This document shows positions 8,358 to 17,543 of a DNA stretch of 64,000 bases, in pieces. The stretch lies in contig NZ_BPQU01000009.1 of NCBI RefSeq assembly GCF_022179445.1, positions 1 through 64,000 on the forward strand, written 5' to 3'. The position numbers and the translations under genes were made by a program. The stretch's first letter is position 1, and every line of letters begins with the position of its first letter. The notes beneath the pieces are model-generated. The model was not told the DNA's origin and made no database searches. It saw only the letters and a program-made list of their open reading frames with translations. This DNA is from Methylobacterium mesophilicum (GTDB lineage Bacteria; Pseudomonadota; Alphaproteobacteria; Rhizobiales; Beijerinckiaceae).

Positions 8358-9233
8358 TTGAGCACGCGCATCGACCTGACCGCTCCGGACGGCACCACGG
8401 CCGTGCTCTCGACCCACGGGGCCGAGCCGGTATCCTGGCGGGTCGGCGGCACCGAGTACCTATGGAGCGGCGATCCGGTGCATTGGAACCGGCACGCCCC
8501 CTGGCTCTTCCCGGTGGTCGGCGCCTCGTCCGGCGGGCGGGTGCGGGTCGGGTCCGAGACCTACCCGATGGCCCAGCACGGCTTCGCCCGGGACCTGCCC
8601 TTCGTTGTGGTGGAGCGCAGCGCCGACGCGGTGCTTCTACGGCTGACCGACGGGCCGGAGACAAAGGCGCATTACCCGTTCGCCTTCCGGCTCGACATCG
8701 CGGCCCGGGTGCGGCCGGCCGGGCTCGACCTCACCGTCACCGTGGCCAATCCCGGCGACGTCCCCCTGCCCTACGCGCTCGGGTTCCACCCGGCCTTCCC
8801 GTGGCCCTTCGCGGGCGGTGCGCGGGCCCGGGACGGCGGCTACGCGGTGGAATTCGAGCGGGCCGAGCGCCCGTTCGCCCCGCAGGTCGGCCCCGGCGGG
8901 CTGCTGCTGCGCGACGAGCAGCCGATCCCCCTGGCCGGCGACACCCTGCCCCTCGACCCGGCGATCTTCACCGAGGCGTTCGTGTTCCGGAACGCGAAGA
9001 GCCGCCGGATGCGCTTCACCGGGCCCGGGACAGCGATCCGGATGGAGATGGAGGATTTCCCGCACCTCGCCGTCTGGACGAAGCCGACCGCGCCGTTCCT
9101 GTCGCTCGAATGCTGGACCGGCTACGCCGACTGGGCGGATTTCTCCGGTCCGCTTCAGGAGCGCGACGCGCAGCGCCTGCTGCCGCCGGGGGAGGAAGCG
9201 CGCCACGGCGTCCGCCTGACCCTGGAAGCCTAG
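8358..9233 (+). CDS. Aldose 1-epimerase family protein
   Basis: A 291-residue galactose-mutarotase-like beta-sandwich protein. Recognisable stretches are the active-site His in YPMAQHGFARDLPF, the second His in LPYALGFHPAFPWPF, and the C-terminal FLSLECWTGYADW with its acidic residue. Family members interconvert alpha and beta anomers of hexoses or hexose-6-phosphates. The start is TTG at 8358 with GGGAGG upstream; the open frame begins at 8274 inside the ABC exporter gene. It probably forms a transcription unit with the exporter. Confidence 0.85.
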   Translation: MSTRIDLTAPDGTTAVLSTHGAEPVSWRVGGTEYLWSGDPVHWNRHAPWLFPVVGASSGGRVRVGSETYPMAQHGFARDLPFVVVERSADAVLLRLTDGPETKAHYPFAFRLDIAARVRPAGLDLTVTVANPGDVPLPYALGFHPAFPWPFAGGARARDGGYAVEFERAERPFAPQVGPGGLLLRDEQPIPLAGDTLPLDPAIFTEAFVFRNAKSRRMRFTGPGTAIRMEMEDFPHLAVWTKPTAPFLSLECWTGYADWADFSGPLQERDAQRLLPPGEEARHGVRLTLEA

Positions 9234-9236
9234 CGG

Positions 9237-9956
9237 TTGCGCGTCTGGGTCGCCCGTCCCGAGCCGGGGGCCGCCCGCACCGGCGCGGCCCTGGCCGCGC
9301 GCGGGCACGCCGCCCTCGTCGCCCCTGTGCTGGCCATCGGGCCGACCGGCGCCGAACCGCCCGCCGGTGCGTTCGACGCGTTGCTGTTCACCAGCGCCCA
9401 CGCGGTGCCGGCCCTCCGGGACACGCACCGCTTGCGCGGCCTGCCGGTCTTCGCGGTCGGGCCCCGGACCGCCGAGCGGGCGCGCGCGGCGGGGCTCGGG
9501 CCCGTGCGGGAGGGACCGGGCGACGCGGCCGGGCTCGCCGCCCTGGTGGCCGAGGGGCTGCCGGCCGGAGCGCGCCTGCTCCACGCCACCGGGACCGCGC
9601 GCAAGCCCGAGCCCGAGGCGGCCCTGACGGCCGCCGGATTCACGATCGTGATCCTCGAGGCCTACACGGCGGATCCCGTCCCCACCCTGCCCCCTGCCGT
9701 GGGCGACGCACTCGCCGCCGGGGGGCTCGATGCTGCACTGCATTATTCCCGCCGCAGCGCGGCCGTCGCGCTCGCGCTCGCGGATGGATCGGGGCACGGC
9801 GGAGCTTTCCGCCGCCTGAGGCATTACTGCCTGTCTGTTGATGTCGCGTTCCCCCTGGAAGCCGCCGGCATCGCGGTCCATTTCGTCGCGGCACGGCCGC
9901 GGGAAACGGACCTGCTCGATGCCCTCGCGCCACGCTTCGGTGGCGGCGCGCGGTGA
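9237..9956 (+). CDS. hemD: Uroporphyrinogen-III synthase
   Basis: A 239-residue HemD. This family is poorly conserved but recognisable by the start RVWVARPEPGAARTGAALAARGH, then FDALLFTSAHAVPAL, VFAVGPRTAERARAAGL, LLHATGTARKP and EAYTADPV, and the late VDVAFPLEAAGIAVHFVAARP. It cyclises hydroxymethylbilane with inversion of ring D in haem/cobalamin biosynthesis in the cytoplasm. The start is TTG at 9237, three bases after the previous stop. The following mitofilin-like and HemY-like genes are its usual neighbours in this group, which strengthens the call. Confidence 0.85.
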   Translation: MRVWVARPEPGAARTGAALAARGHAALVAPVLAIGPTGAEPPAGAFDALLFTSAHAVPALRDTHRLRGLPVFAVGPRTAERARAAGLGPVREGPGDAAGLAALVAEGLPAGARLLHATGTARKPEPEAALTAAGFTIVILEAYTADPVPTLPPAVGDALAAGGLDAALHYSRRSAAVALALADGSGHGGAFRRLRHYCLSVDVAFPLEAAGIAVHFVAARPRETDLLDALAPRFGGGAR

Positions 9957-10050
9957 CAGCGGGACAGAGCCGCCGTATCTCGCCCTCGCGCCCGGTGCCG
10001 CCGCGGTGCTACGGGGGCGCGGCGACGCCGAAGAGTTGGAGGACTTGCCC

Positions 10051-12219
10051 GTGACGCCACCACCCAGCGACGCCGACAAGCCCGGAGCCGGCGGTCCGAA
10101 GCCGGGCGGCGCTCCGTCCACGCCTGCGCAACCCGATCCGGGCCGGACCGAGTCCCGACCCGGTGCGAAGTCCCCCGCCCCCGCGGTGGGCGGGGCCAAG
10201 CCCGCGCAGGTCGCACCGTATCAGCCGGGTACACCCGGCACGGGATCTCCGGCGGCCGCCCCGCCCAAGCCGGCGACCGACCCGGTCTCGGCCGCCAAGC
10301 CGGGCAGCCCCGGCGCGGCCGACGGCAAGCCAGAAGCCGGCAAACCACTTGGCGACGGCGCCAAGCCGGGCGCCGCCGCAACGGATCGCCCCGGCGAGGC
10401 CAAGCCTGCGGCGTCGCAGCCGGGCGCCACGGCCTCGTCGGGCTCAGAGGCCGCCAAGCTGGCTTCCGGCATCGCCGGGCCGAAATCCGAACCCGGCAAG
10501 CCCGAACCCGGCAAATCCGAGGCGGCCAAGCCTGATCCCGCCAAGCCTGATCCCGCGAAGCTCGATCCTACGAAGTCGGCCCAGCCGGGAGCGGGCGCGC
10601 AGGGTGGCGGCGGTCCCCGCCCCGGCGCCACGGCCACGGGTGCCGCGGCCGCAGCGGTCACGGCCGGGCCGATCCTTGACCTGAAGGCCAAGCGCATTCC
10701 CGATCCGCCGCCGCCCGGCAAGGACGCGCCGAAGGATGCGCCCAGGGACGGGTCGAAGGACGCTGCCAAGGATTCAGTGAAGGAGCCTCCGAAGGGCTCC
10801 GGTACGACGGCCCTGACCCCCGTAACCCCGCCGGCTGGGCGGGCGCGGGCCGGTTTCGGCTCCCTGGCGGCGGCCGGCCTCATCGGCGGCCTGATCGGCG
10901 CGGGTGCGCTGTTCGGGGCCGAGCGTGCCGGCCTCGGCAATCTGCGTCCGAACGCCTCCGATCCGACCCTGTCCGGCCAGGTCGCGTCCCTCGACAAGCG
11001 GGTGGACGGGCTCGCCCCGCGCGATGCCGTCGCCGACCTCGACAAGCGGGTCGCCGCCGCAGAGGCCGCGGCCCGGCAGGCTCTGGAGAAGGCCCCGGCC
11101 GCCGGCGGCGCTGCCGCGGACGGGCAGGCGCCTGCGGCGAATGCCGCCGTGCCGGCCGATTTCGCCGCGCGCCTCGACAGCCTCGATCAGCGGGTCGCCG
11201 CGCTTCAGGAGGAGCCCGGCCGGGATCAGGGGGGCGATGCGAAGCTCGGCGCGGCCCAGGCCGCCGATCCCAAGCAGGTCGCCGATCTGGATGCGCGCGT
11301 GAAGGCGCTCGAGGCCGACCAGCCCGACAAGGGGGCCGCGGCCGAGGCGTCGAAGACGATCGCCGCCCTGCAGGGCGAGGTCGAGCAGCGAACCAAGGCC
11401 AATGCCGAGGCCGACGCCGCGCTGGGCCAGCGCCTCGACGGCCTTCAGCAGGCCCTCGACGCCCGCGTGAAGGCCGCCACCGAGGCGGTTCAGGCGGCCA
11501 CGCAGGCGAGCCGTACCGCCGCCGAGGCCGGCCAGACCCAGGCCGCCGAGGCCGCGAAGGCGGTCGATCGCCGTCTGCAGGAGCAGGCCGACAAGATCGC
11601 CGCGCTCGACAAGAGCGTGTCCCAGCGGGCCGAGATCTCCACCGTTCAGGCGGCGCTGCGGGTGGTGGTGGCCGACCGCGTCGCCTCGGCGCTCGCGGCC
11701 GGCATGCCCTACGCGGAGCCGCTCGCGACCCTGCGCAAGCTGGATCCGGGTGCGGAAGCCCAGGCCACGGCGCTCGCGCCCTTCGCCGAGACCGGCGCGC
11801 CGACCACGGCCCAGCTCGCCAACGCGTTCCGGCCGGTCGCCGAGCAGGTCGCCGCCAAGCGCCGGTCGCAGCTGGCCAGGAGCGCGGCCGAGACCGGCGA
11901 TTTCCGCACCAAGCTCCTGAGCATGGCCGACGGCCTCGTGCAGGTGCGCAAGGTCGATGCGCCGGCCGCCGCCCCGGAGGCGTCCGACGAACCCGAGGCG
12001 AAGGTCCAGGCGGCGCTGGACCGCGGCGACCTGCCGGCGGCGTCGGCAGCCTTCGCGGCCCTGCCGCCCGAGATGCGCGACCAGGCCGGCGACTTCGCCG
12101 CCAAGCTCAAGGCCCGGGCCGCCGCCGAGGAGTCCGTTCGGGCCCTGCTCGCCGGCGCCTTCAAGGCCCTGCCGACGGATGCGGCCTCCGGTGCCGCCCC
12201 GGCGGCGTCCGGCCGCTAG
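10051..12219 (+). CDS. Mitofilin-like (COG4223) membrane protein
   Basis: About 722 residues. The N-terminal 260 residues are Pro/Ala/Lys/Gly-rich low complexity with DP(A/T)K and EPGK repeats (10491-10575). One membrane helix follows (FGSLAAAGLIGGLIGAGALFG), then a long Ala/Glu/Gln-rich periplasmic coiled coil and a mitofilin-type C-terminal domain ending KALPTDAASG. The GTG at 10051 has GGAGGA 7 bases upstream. Alphaproteobacterial homologues sit between hemD and hemY and are relatives of the mitochondrial MICOS subunit Mic60. A role in membrane organisation or haem-enzyme scaffolding is inferred from that. Confidence 0.85.
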   Translation: MTPPPSDADKPGAGGPKPGGAPSTPAQPDPGRTESRPGAKSPAPAVGGAKPAQVAPYQPGTPGTGSPAAAPPKPATDPVSAAKPGSPGAADGKPEAGKPLGDGAKPGAAATDRPGEAKPAASQPGATASSGSEAAKLASGIAGPKSEPGKPEPGKSEAAKPDPAKPDPAKLDPTKSAQPGAGAQGGGGPRPGATATGAAAAAVTAGPILDLKAKRIPDPPPPGKDAPKDAPRDGSKDAAKDSVKEPPKGSGTTALTPVTPPAGRARAGFGSLAAAGLIGGLIGAGALFGAERAGLGNLRPNASDPTLSGQVASLDKRVDGLAPRDAVADLDKRVAAAEAAARQALEKAPAAGGAAADGQAPAANAAVPADFAARLDSLDQRVAALQEEPGRDQGGDAKLGAAQAADPKQVADLDARVKALEADQPDKGAAAEASKTIAALQGEVEQRTKANAEADAALGQRLDGLQQALDARVKAATEAVQAATQASRTAAEAGQTQAAEAAKAVDRRLQEQADKIAALDKSVSQRAEISTVQAALRVVVADRVASALAAGMPYAEPLATLRKLDPGAEAQATALAPFAETGAPTTAQLANAFRPVAEQVAAKRRSQLARSAAETGDFRTKLLSMADGLVQVRKVDAPAAAPEASDEPEAKVQAALDRGDLPAASAAFAALPPEMRDQAGDFAAKLKARAAAEESVRALLAGAFKALPTDAASGAAPAASGR

Positions 12220-12343
12220 ACAGTGACGGCGTCGACCCGCGCGTCGCGCGGCCGCATCTTCTCCGGTCGGGCGCCCAGGCGCCCCGCCTCTCCCGCACCC
12301 AGCGGTGGCCGCCCGGCGGCCGCCGACAGGAGACACTGACCCC

Positions 12344-13840
12344 ATGTGGCGCGCCCTCGCCTTCCTGGCCCTGCTCGCACTCGCCGCCTTCGGGGCGGTC
12401 TGGATCGCCGACCGGCCCGGCACCGTCACCGTCGTCTGGAACGGCTACCAGATCGGCACCAGCCTCGCGGTCGCCCTGGTCGGCGTGATCGCCGCGGCCA
12501 TCGTCCTGGGCCTGCTCTGGGCGATCGTGCGCGGCGTGATCGGCCTGCCCGAGGCGCTGGTGCGCGGCTCGGCCGAGCGCCGCCGGGCGAAGGGCTTCTC
12601 CGCCCTCTCGCGCGGGATGGTGGCGGTGGGCTCGGGCGATCCGCTCGCCGCCCGGCGCTACGCCGGGGACGCCGAGCGCCTGCTCGGCCCCGAGCCGCTG
12701 ACCCTCCTGCTCAAGGCCCAGGCGGCACAGATCTCCGGTGACCGCGACGCCGCCGAGAGCGCCTTCCAGCGCATGGTCGACGACCCCGAGACCCGGGTGC
12801 TCGGCCTGCGCGGCCTGTTCGTGGAGGCGCGCCGCCGCGAGGACGAGACAGCCGCCCGCGCCTACGCGGTGGAGGCAGCCCGCCTCGCCCCGAGCGTGAC
12901 CTGGGCCAACGAGGCGATGCTGGAGGCGCAATCCGCCGACGGCGATTGGGGCTCGGCCCTGGAGACCATCGAGCGGCGCTCCTCCCTCGGCCTGATCGAC
13001 AAGCCGACCGCCCGGCGCCAGCGGGCCGTCCTCCTGACGGCGATCGCCGGCGAGCGCGAGGCCGGCGAGCCGGAACTCGCCGCCGAGCGCGCCCTGCAGG
13101 CGGTCAAGCTCGCCCCCGACCTGGTTCCGGCGGCCTGCATCGCAGGGCGCCTGCTGTCGCGCCGGGGCGACCTGCGCAAGGCCGCCAAGGTGGTCGAGAC
13201 GGCCTGGAAGACCAATCCGCACCCCGACCTCGCCAAGGTCTATCTCGGCTTGCGCCCCGGCGATTCGGTCCGCGACCGCCTGGCCCGGGCCGAAACCCTG
13301 GCCAAACTCTCGTCCTGGGATCCGGAATCCCGCCTCGCCGTGGCACAGGCATCCCTCGACGCGCGCGAATACGGCCGGGCCCGGGAGGCCCTGAAGCCGC
13401 TGCTCGCCGACCGCCCGACCGTCCGCTCCAGCCTGATGATGGCGGCGATCGAGGAGGCCGAGCACGGCGCGGCGTCCGGCCAGGCCCGCGAGTGGCTGTC
13501 CCGGGCGGCGCGGGCGCCGCGCGACCCGGTCTGGATCGCCGACGGCATCGCGTCCGACACCTGGGCGCCGGTCTCGCCGGTCAGCGGCCGGCTCGACGCC
13601 TTCGCGTGGCGCGAGCCGCCGAACACGCTCGCGCCCTCCGCGCCCGCGGTGGAGCCGGAGGAGCCCGAGATGCCGAAGCCCGTCCTCGTCCCGGCCGAGC
13701 CGACGCCGTCGGCCCCGCTTCCGACCATCATCCCCGCAGCCAGCCCGCCGGCTGGTCCGGGAGCCGACGCGGTCTCTGCCGGCATGGCGTCCGCAGCGGT
13801 CCCGGCCTCGGGGGAGCGGGCGGCGCGGCGGACGGCGTGA
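12344..13840 (+). CDS. HemY-like membrane protein with TPR-type repeats
   Basis: A 498-residue protein with two N-terminal membrane helices (WRALAFLALLALAAFGAVWI and LAVALVGVIAAAIVLGLLWAIV) separated by WNGYQIGTS, matching the HemY N-terminal domain. A long helical region with tetratricopeptide-like repeats follows (PLTLLLKAQAAQISGDRDAAESAFQRM and so on), then a Pro/Ala-rich tail. The ATG at 12344 has AGGAGA about 10 bases upstream. Family members are associated with late tetrapyrrole synthesis but have no known catalytic activity. It is distinct from the Gram-positive coproporphyrinogen oxidase also called HemY. It is the last gene of the haem block. Confidence 0.88.
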   Translation: MWRALAFLALLALAAFGAVWIADRPGTVTVVWNGYQIGTSLAVALVGVIAAAIVLGLLWAIVRGVIGLPEALVRGSAERRRAKGFSALSRGMVAVGSGDPLAARRYAGDAERLLGPEPLTLLLKAQAAQISGDRDAAESAFQRMVDDPETRVLGLRGLFVEARRREDETAARAYAVEAARLAPSVTWANEAMLEAQSADGDWGSALETIERRSSLGLIDKPTARRQRAVLLTAIAGEREAGEPELAAERALQAVKLAPDLVPAACIAGRLLSRRGDLRKAAKVVETAWKTNPHPDLAKVYLGLRPGDSVRDRLARAETLAKLSSWDPESRLAVAQASLDAREYGRAREALKPLLADRPTVRSSLMMAAIEEAEHGAASGQAREWLSRAARAPRDPVWIADGIASDTWAPVSPVSGRLDAFAWREPPNTLAPSAPAVEPEEPEMPKPVLVPAEPTPSAPLPTIIPAASPPAGPGADAVSAGMASAAVPASGERAARRTA

Positions 13841-13969
13841 CGGATCGGTCGGTCCAGCCTTAGCCAGGTAACTAGAGAGGAATCGGAGATATCAGTCTTG
13901 TGCTGAACTTTTCCCTCGCTCGCGCGCTTACGTTGACGTCACTTGCTGATACTGCGTACCTTGTTGCTG

Positions 13970-14536
13970 ATGCATGCCCGCGCCGACCGAGGATCAGACG
14001 ATCTGCTCTCCGCTTCAAATCCCTGTCGCGCCGTCGATCCGGCGGGGCACAATGCGGGTTCCGACCCGGCCGGTCCTGTCGTGACGGCCGCGGTCGAGGA
14101 TACGACTGAACCGCGCCGGCAGGTGGGTGTCCTGCCGTTCCAGCAGGGGCGCGACGGCGAGAACCGGATTCTCCTGGTGACCTCCCGGGAAAGCCGGCGG
14201 TGGGTCATCCCGAAGGGGTGGCCGATGAAGGGCCGCAAGCCGTTCGAGGCGGCGGCGCGCGAAGCCTACGAGGAAGCCGGCCTGCGCGGCGATGTCGGCA
14301 AGCGTCCGCTCGGCTACTACGTCTACCAGAAGCGCCTGAAGAACCTCGACGCGGTCCTGTGCCAGGTCAAGGTGTTCCCGCTCAAGGTTCGCAAGCAGCT
14401 CAAGAACTTCCCCGAGGTGAACCAGCGCGAGCTGCGCTGGTTCACGCCCGCCGAGGCCGCCGAGGCCGTGTCCGAACCGGGCCTCGCGGCGATCATTCGC
14501 GCGACATGCCGGCAAGTTAAGGCGACGGACGCGTAA
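13970..14536 (+). CDS. Nudix hydrolase (DIPP-like)
   Basis: About 188 residues with one Nudix domain. The metal-binding core REAYEEAGL is intact, and the preceding strand WVIPKGWPMKGRKPFEAAA fits the family seen in alphaproteobacteria. The Nudix position eight residues before REAYEE, usually Glu, is an Arg here. The C-terminus RWFTPAEAAEAV is typical. Substrates of such proteins are nucleoside polyphosphates or diphosphoinositol polyphosphates. The start is uncertain (13943, 13970, or a GTG near 14082, which would remove a poorly conserved N-terminus). It is the last chromosomal gene before the tRNA-Thr island site. Confidence 0.8.
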   Translation: MHARADRGSDDLLSASNPCRAVDPAGHNAGSDPAGPVVTAAVEDTTEPRRQVGVLPFQQGRDGENRILLVTSRESRRWVIPKGWPMKGRKPFEAAAREAYEEAGLRGDVGKRPLGYYVYQKRLKNLDAVLCQVKVFPLKVRKQLKNFPEVNQRELRWFTPAEAAEAVSEPGLAAIIRATCRQVKATDA

Positions 14537-14621
14537 CCCACCGTTGCCAAGCCGGCGATGATCCGTTATTGCCCCTCTCAGCCGGACGGACACGCCCCCA
14601 AGCGGGGTCGCCACGGCGCTT

Positions 14622-14696
14622 GCTGCGGTAGCTCAGTGGTAGAGCACTTCATTGGTAATGAAGAGGTCGACAGTTCAATCCTGTCTCGCAGCACCA
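14622..14696 (+). tRNA. tRNA-Thr (anticodon GGT)
   Basis: A complete cloverleaf. The acceptor stem is GCTGCGG with TCGCAGC (one G-U pair); the D arm is GCTCAGTGGTAGAGC; the anticodon stem-loop is CTTCA-TTGGTAA-TGAAG with anticodon GGT; the T arm is GACAG-TTCAATC-CTGTC; the discriminator is A and the CCA is encoded. It is the integration target of the island that follows. Confidence 0.97.
14649..14696 (+). repeat. Left attachment repeat (attL), 3' part of tRNA-Thr
   Basis: These 48 bases, from the anticodon arm through CCA, are repeated exactly at 55648-55695. The bases on either side differ (T versus G before, T versus G after), so the repeat is exactly 48 bp. It is the signature of tyrosine-integrase insertion in a tRNA gene, which leaves the tRNA functional. 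Confidence 0.93.
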
Positions 14697-14720
14697 TAAA
14701 TTCAACCACTTAACGGCGTC

Positions 14721-14751
14721 GTTCACCCCAAGGTTTTTTTGTGGGGTGAAC
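14721..14751. other. Perfect 10-bp hairpin just inside attL
   Basis: GTTCACCCCA (14721-14730) pairs with TGGGGTGAAC (14742-14751) around an 11-base loop containing seven T. It begins 25 bases inside the island. It could be a bidirectional terminator insulating the tRNA from cargo, or an integrase arm or structural site. The rest of 14752-14940 shows no gene. Confidence 0.7.
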
Positions 14752-14940
14752 TCGGGGCGAATGCTCTACCCCAGGCCGTGAGCGCCCTTTTTATGTGCGT
14801 AAATGTCGTCCACAATCCATATAGGGGTTTCTTTCGCGCTCCTGCCCTCGTGAAGGGGCATTCGACCGGGCGCTTTCGAACCGTTCAAAAAAGCCGACTA
14901 CGAAGAACACTAGCGGCAGGTTCTGCGTTCAGGACTCGTG

Positions 14941-15594
14941 ATGCGGCCTGCCTGCGATTTCCACTCCGACCAGCAATCGGCCGTGCGGCTGCTGGCCGTC
15001 ATCTGCGCCGCAGCTCAACCAGTCAGTGATGACGAACTCGGCGCGGACGTGGTTGGCGTCCTACGGGCTCAGTCGCGCCTCCAAGCGCTCGACTTCTGGA
15101 TCCGCTACCCCGATTACCTCGCTAACGAACTCGTGAACGAGTTCGAGAAGACTGGGGTGGACGACAATCTCGATCTAGCGCGGCGTATTTTCGACGACCG
15201 CGAGCCTGATCTCCGGCGGCTGCCGATGATCCGATATCATTTCGGTGCCTTCGAGCCGTTGCACAATCCGCTTTCGATCCTTCGCTCTCGAGACCTCGTC
15301 CGCCAGCACCGTCATGGGGAGCCAGGGCACGTGACGGAGACCTGGTACCTGCTAACGACAACTGGGCGAGAAGCAATGAACCAACTCGCTGATGCCGCCG
15401 TTGAGCTGGCTTGGTACCGTGACCGCGCCATGATCGCCGCACGAATTGCGGGCGCAGCCGGAGGCTCCGCCCTCAAGGATCGCCAGTACCTTCAGGAAGA
15501 GTATGCCGCGACCCCGCTTAAGGGGATGATCCCGTCCATTGCAGATCGTGTGCGAGCGAGGCTGAAGGAGCTTTCCGAGGGAGCGTCTGAATGA
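14941..15594 (+). CDS. Winged-helix-like first component of putative defence operon
   Basis: A 217-residue protein of unrecognised family. After a helical N-terminus (QQSAVRLLAVICAAAQPVSD) comes a region ending LSILRSRDLVRQHRHGEPG...TWYLLTTTGREAM. Its helix, beta-wing and Y-LT-x-x-G pattern resemble a winged helix. A C-terminal helix follows (YLQEEYAATPLKGMIPSIADRVRARLKEL). The ATG at 14941 has AGGA 6 bases upstream. Its stop overlaps the ATPase start by 4 bases (ATGA), so the two are translationally coupled. In ABC-three-component (ABC-3C) systems a small winged-helix middle component sits next to the ATPase; the same role is inferred here. Confidence 0.75.
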   Translation: MRPACDFHSDQQSAVRLLAVICAAAQPVSDDELGADVVGVLRAQSRLQALDFWIRYPDYLANELVNEFEKTGVDDNLDLARRIFDDREPDLRRLPMIRYHFGAFEPLHNPLSILRSRDLVRQHRHGEPGHVTETWYLLTTTGREAMNQLADAAVELAWYRDRAMIAARIAGAAGGSALKDRQYLQEEYAATPLKGMIPSIADRVRARLKELSEGASE

Positions 15595-17522
15595 GCGAGG
15601 GCTGGCACGAGCGGGTAGCAACTGAAGCAGGAGTGAAGGTTGCCGAGGTGGAAGCGATCCTCGCGAGGAGGCGCATTCGCAGCAGGGTCGGTGCCCGTGC
15701 AGCTCGTAAGCTCCGGGTGACATCTGTGGCATTCACAGGTGAGAAATACGGGAAGGCGACGGGTCGCATCAATTTCTCATGGTCGCAGCTCGATGATGGG
15801 GTCTGGGCCGTCGCAAGCGATGGCACCAATTTTGTCGGCAAATCGACCGTGCTGGAAATTATGCTTTGGGCGCTACGCGGCGATCCAAAAGGTCTCCAGC
15901 AAGATGTTCAGAAGTGGCTTGACCATGTCCGCGTCGAGTTCAAGCTCGACGACGGACCTTATGCCGTTGATTTTGATGTTACCAAAAAGGTACCAAGCGG
16001 CACGCTTTCCCGGGAACGGCCGGATGGAAGTGTGGAGCAACTCGATAGCTTCGAGACCCATCAAGGGTTCGCGGCGGCAATGTCACGTTTCATGATGGAA
16101 GCGTTAGACCTCGATCCGATCCCGTACCAACAGGGCAAGGACGAAGCCGCTCAAATCGTGCACCACGGTTGGAAGGCCTTATCCTCTGGCCTCTATTTCT
16201 GGGGTGAGCATGAGTTTCTCCTGGGCGACTCCCAATGGGGCGGACTTCCCGCCCGCATCCTTCAGCTCTACGTGGGCCTACCCTGGGCCTCGACAGTTAT
16301 GCAGGCCTCTACGGCGCAAAAAGATTTAAACGCTGAGAATTTGCGCACTAAAGCGGTCCAACGCGCTGCAACTGTGAGCGCGACAAAGGCGCGAACTAAA
16401 ATTATTGAAGATCTCAGCAAAGCTCAGAAGCGACTTTCACAACTTGCCAGCTATGCTGATTTTGCGCAGCAGATCGAGGACCTCGCGGCGACCGTCGTGA
16501 AGGTATCTACCGTTTATAGCGAGCTTGAGCTTAGGCTTTCGGACGCAGAGAACGAAGCTAGGCATCTCCAAGAAGCAGCCGACGGCGACGAGCGTGAGGC
16601 CAGGGGCATTCGTGAAACTTTCGTCGCCACCAATTTTTTCAACGGGCTACAACCGACTTGCTGCCCCCGTTGCGAAGCCGCGGTGACAAAAGACCGGATC
16701 AGACGTGAGGAGATCGAATTTAGTTGCTCTGTGTGCAGTGAGCCGATTTCGGCCGTAAAGATGGAAGACGTTAACGAGCGACTCTTGGCAGCTGAAGAGA
16801 GCGCAGCCGCAACGAGTGTTGCCTCTAAACGTGCGTCGGCAGTTGTCATGGAACTGCGGCAAGGCGTGAAGACGGAGCGCGAGCGTATGTTGAAGGCGCG
16901 GGCCGATCTTGGTGCGGCTCCCGCCTCCAGTAACCTGCGAAGCCGTCGAGATGTCGAGCTCGAGATCTCAAGTCTAGAGGGGCAACTCAAGGCTCACGCC
17001 GAGAATGAAGAAGAGCCGGATGAGACAGCTGACCGCGCGGTAGTAAACGCGGCGTATACAATCGCAAAAATGGAGATGGATAAGGCTGCTGGCCAGCTAT
17101 TCTCAGATTTGGCGAACGAGGTGTTGCTGCTCGCCCGGCGCTTCGGCCTCGCCTCCCTTGAATGGGTTAAAATTGATGCGCAAGCCCACATGACGTTGGG
17201 TAAGGGTGGGGAGACCACCGCTTTCAATAACGTTACGTTGGGCGAGCGGCTTCGATTACGCATCGCCACTGCGATTGCACTCTTACGAATAGGAGAAAGG
17301 CTTGGTGTTGGCCGCCACCCTGGTCTGTTGATCATAGACTCACCAGGGGCGCAGGAAACCGCCGACATCAATCTGGAAGCCTTCCTCAAGGAACTTCGTG
17401 CGATCGCAGATAACGAAGTTGGCCTGCAGGTCTTTGTATCTAGCGCTAAATCAAGCGAGATCATAGCGTTCCTTGACCCCAACAACTGTCGCGTGGCCGC
17501 CAAAGAGGATTACCTTTGGTGA
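15591..17522 (+). CDS. SMC/Rad50-like ATPase with inserted zinc-knuckle pair
   Basis: A 643-residue ATPase. Walker A is G78-TNFV-GKST (83-86), reached through LRVTSVAFTGEKYG. Two charged coiled-coil arms (about 250-345 and 385-500) flank Cys358-x2-Cys361 and Cys379-x2-Cys382, a likely zinc-binding turn. The C-terminal lobe has an ABC-signature-like TLGERLRLRIATAIALL and a Walker B, LLIID583-SPG, in which the usual catalytic Glu is replaced by Ser. It resembles RecN/Rad50/SMC-type ATPases of Lamassu and ABC-3C defence modules, though with two CxxC knuckles rather than a one-CxxC hook. It probably senses DNA ends or structures and licenses the nuclease encoded downstream. Confidence 0.85.
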   Translation: MSEGWHERVATEAGVKVAEVEAILARRRIRSRVGARAARKLRVTSVAFTGEKYGKATGRINFSWSQLDDGVWAVASDGTNFVGKSTVLEIMLWALRGDPKGLQQDVQKWLDHVRVEFKLDDGPYAVDFDVTKKVPSGTLSRERPDGSVEQLDSFETHQGFAAAMSRFMMEALDLDPIPYQQGKDEAAQIVHHGWKALSSGLYFWGEHEFLLGDSQWGGLPARILQLYVGLPWASTVMQASTAQKDLNAENLRTKAVQRAATVSATKARTKIIEDLSKAQKRLSQLASYADFAQQIEDLAATVVKVSTVYSELELRLSDAENEARHLQEAADGDEREARGIRETFVATNFFNGLQPTCCPRCEAAVTKDRIRREEIEFSCSVCSEPISAVKMEDVNERLLAAEESAAATSVASKRASAVVMELRQGVKTERERMLKARADLGAAPASSNLRSRRDVELEISSLEGQLKAHAENEEEPDETADRAVVNAAYTIAKMEMDKAAGQLFSDLANEVLLLARRFGLASLEWVKIDAQAHMTLGKGGETTAFNNVTLGERLRLRIATAIALLRIGERLGVGRHPGLLIIDSPGAQETADINLEAFLKELRAIADNEVGLQVFVSSAKSSEIIAFLDPNNCRVAAKEDYLW

Positions 17523-17543
17523 CGGAGATCGAGGAAGGCCGAC

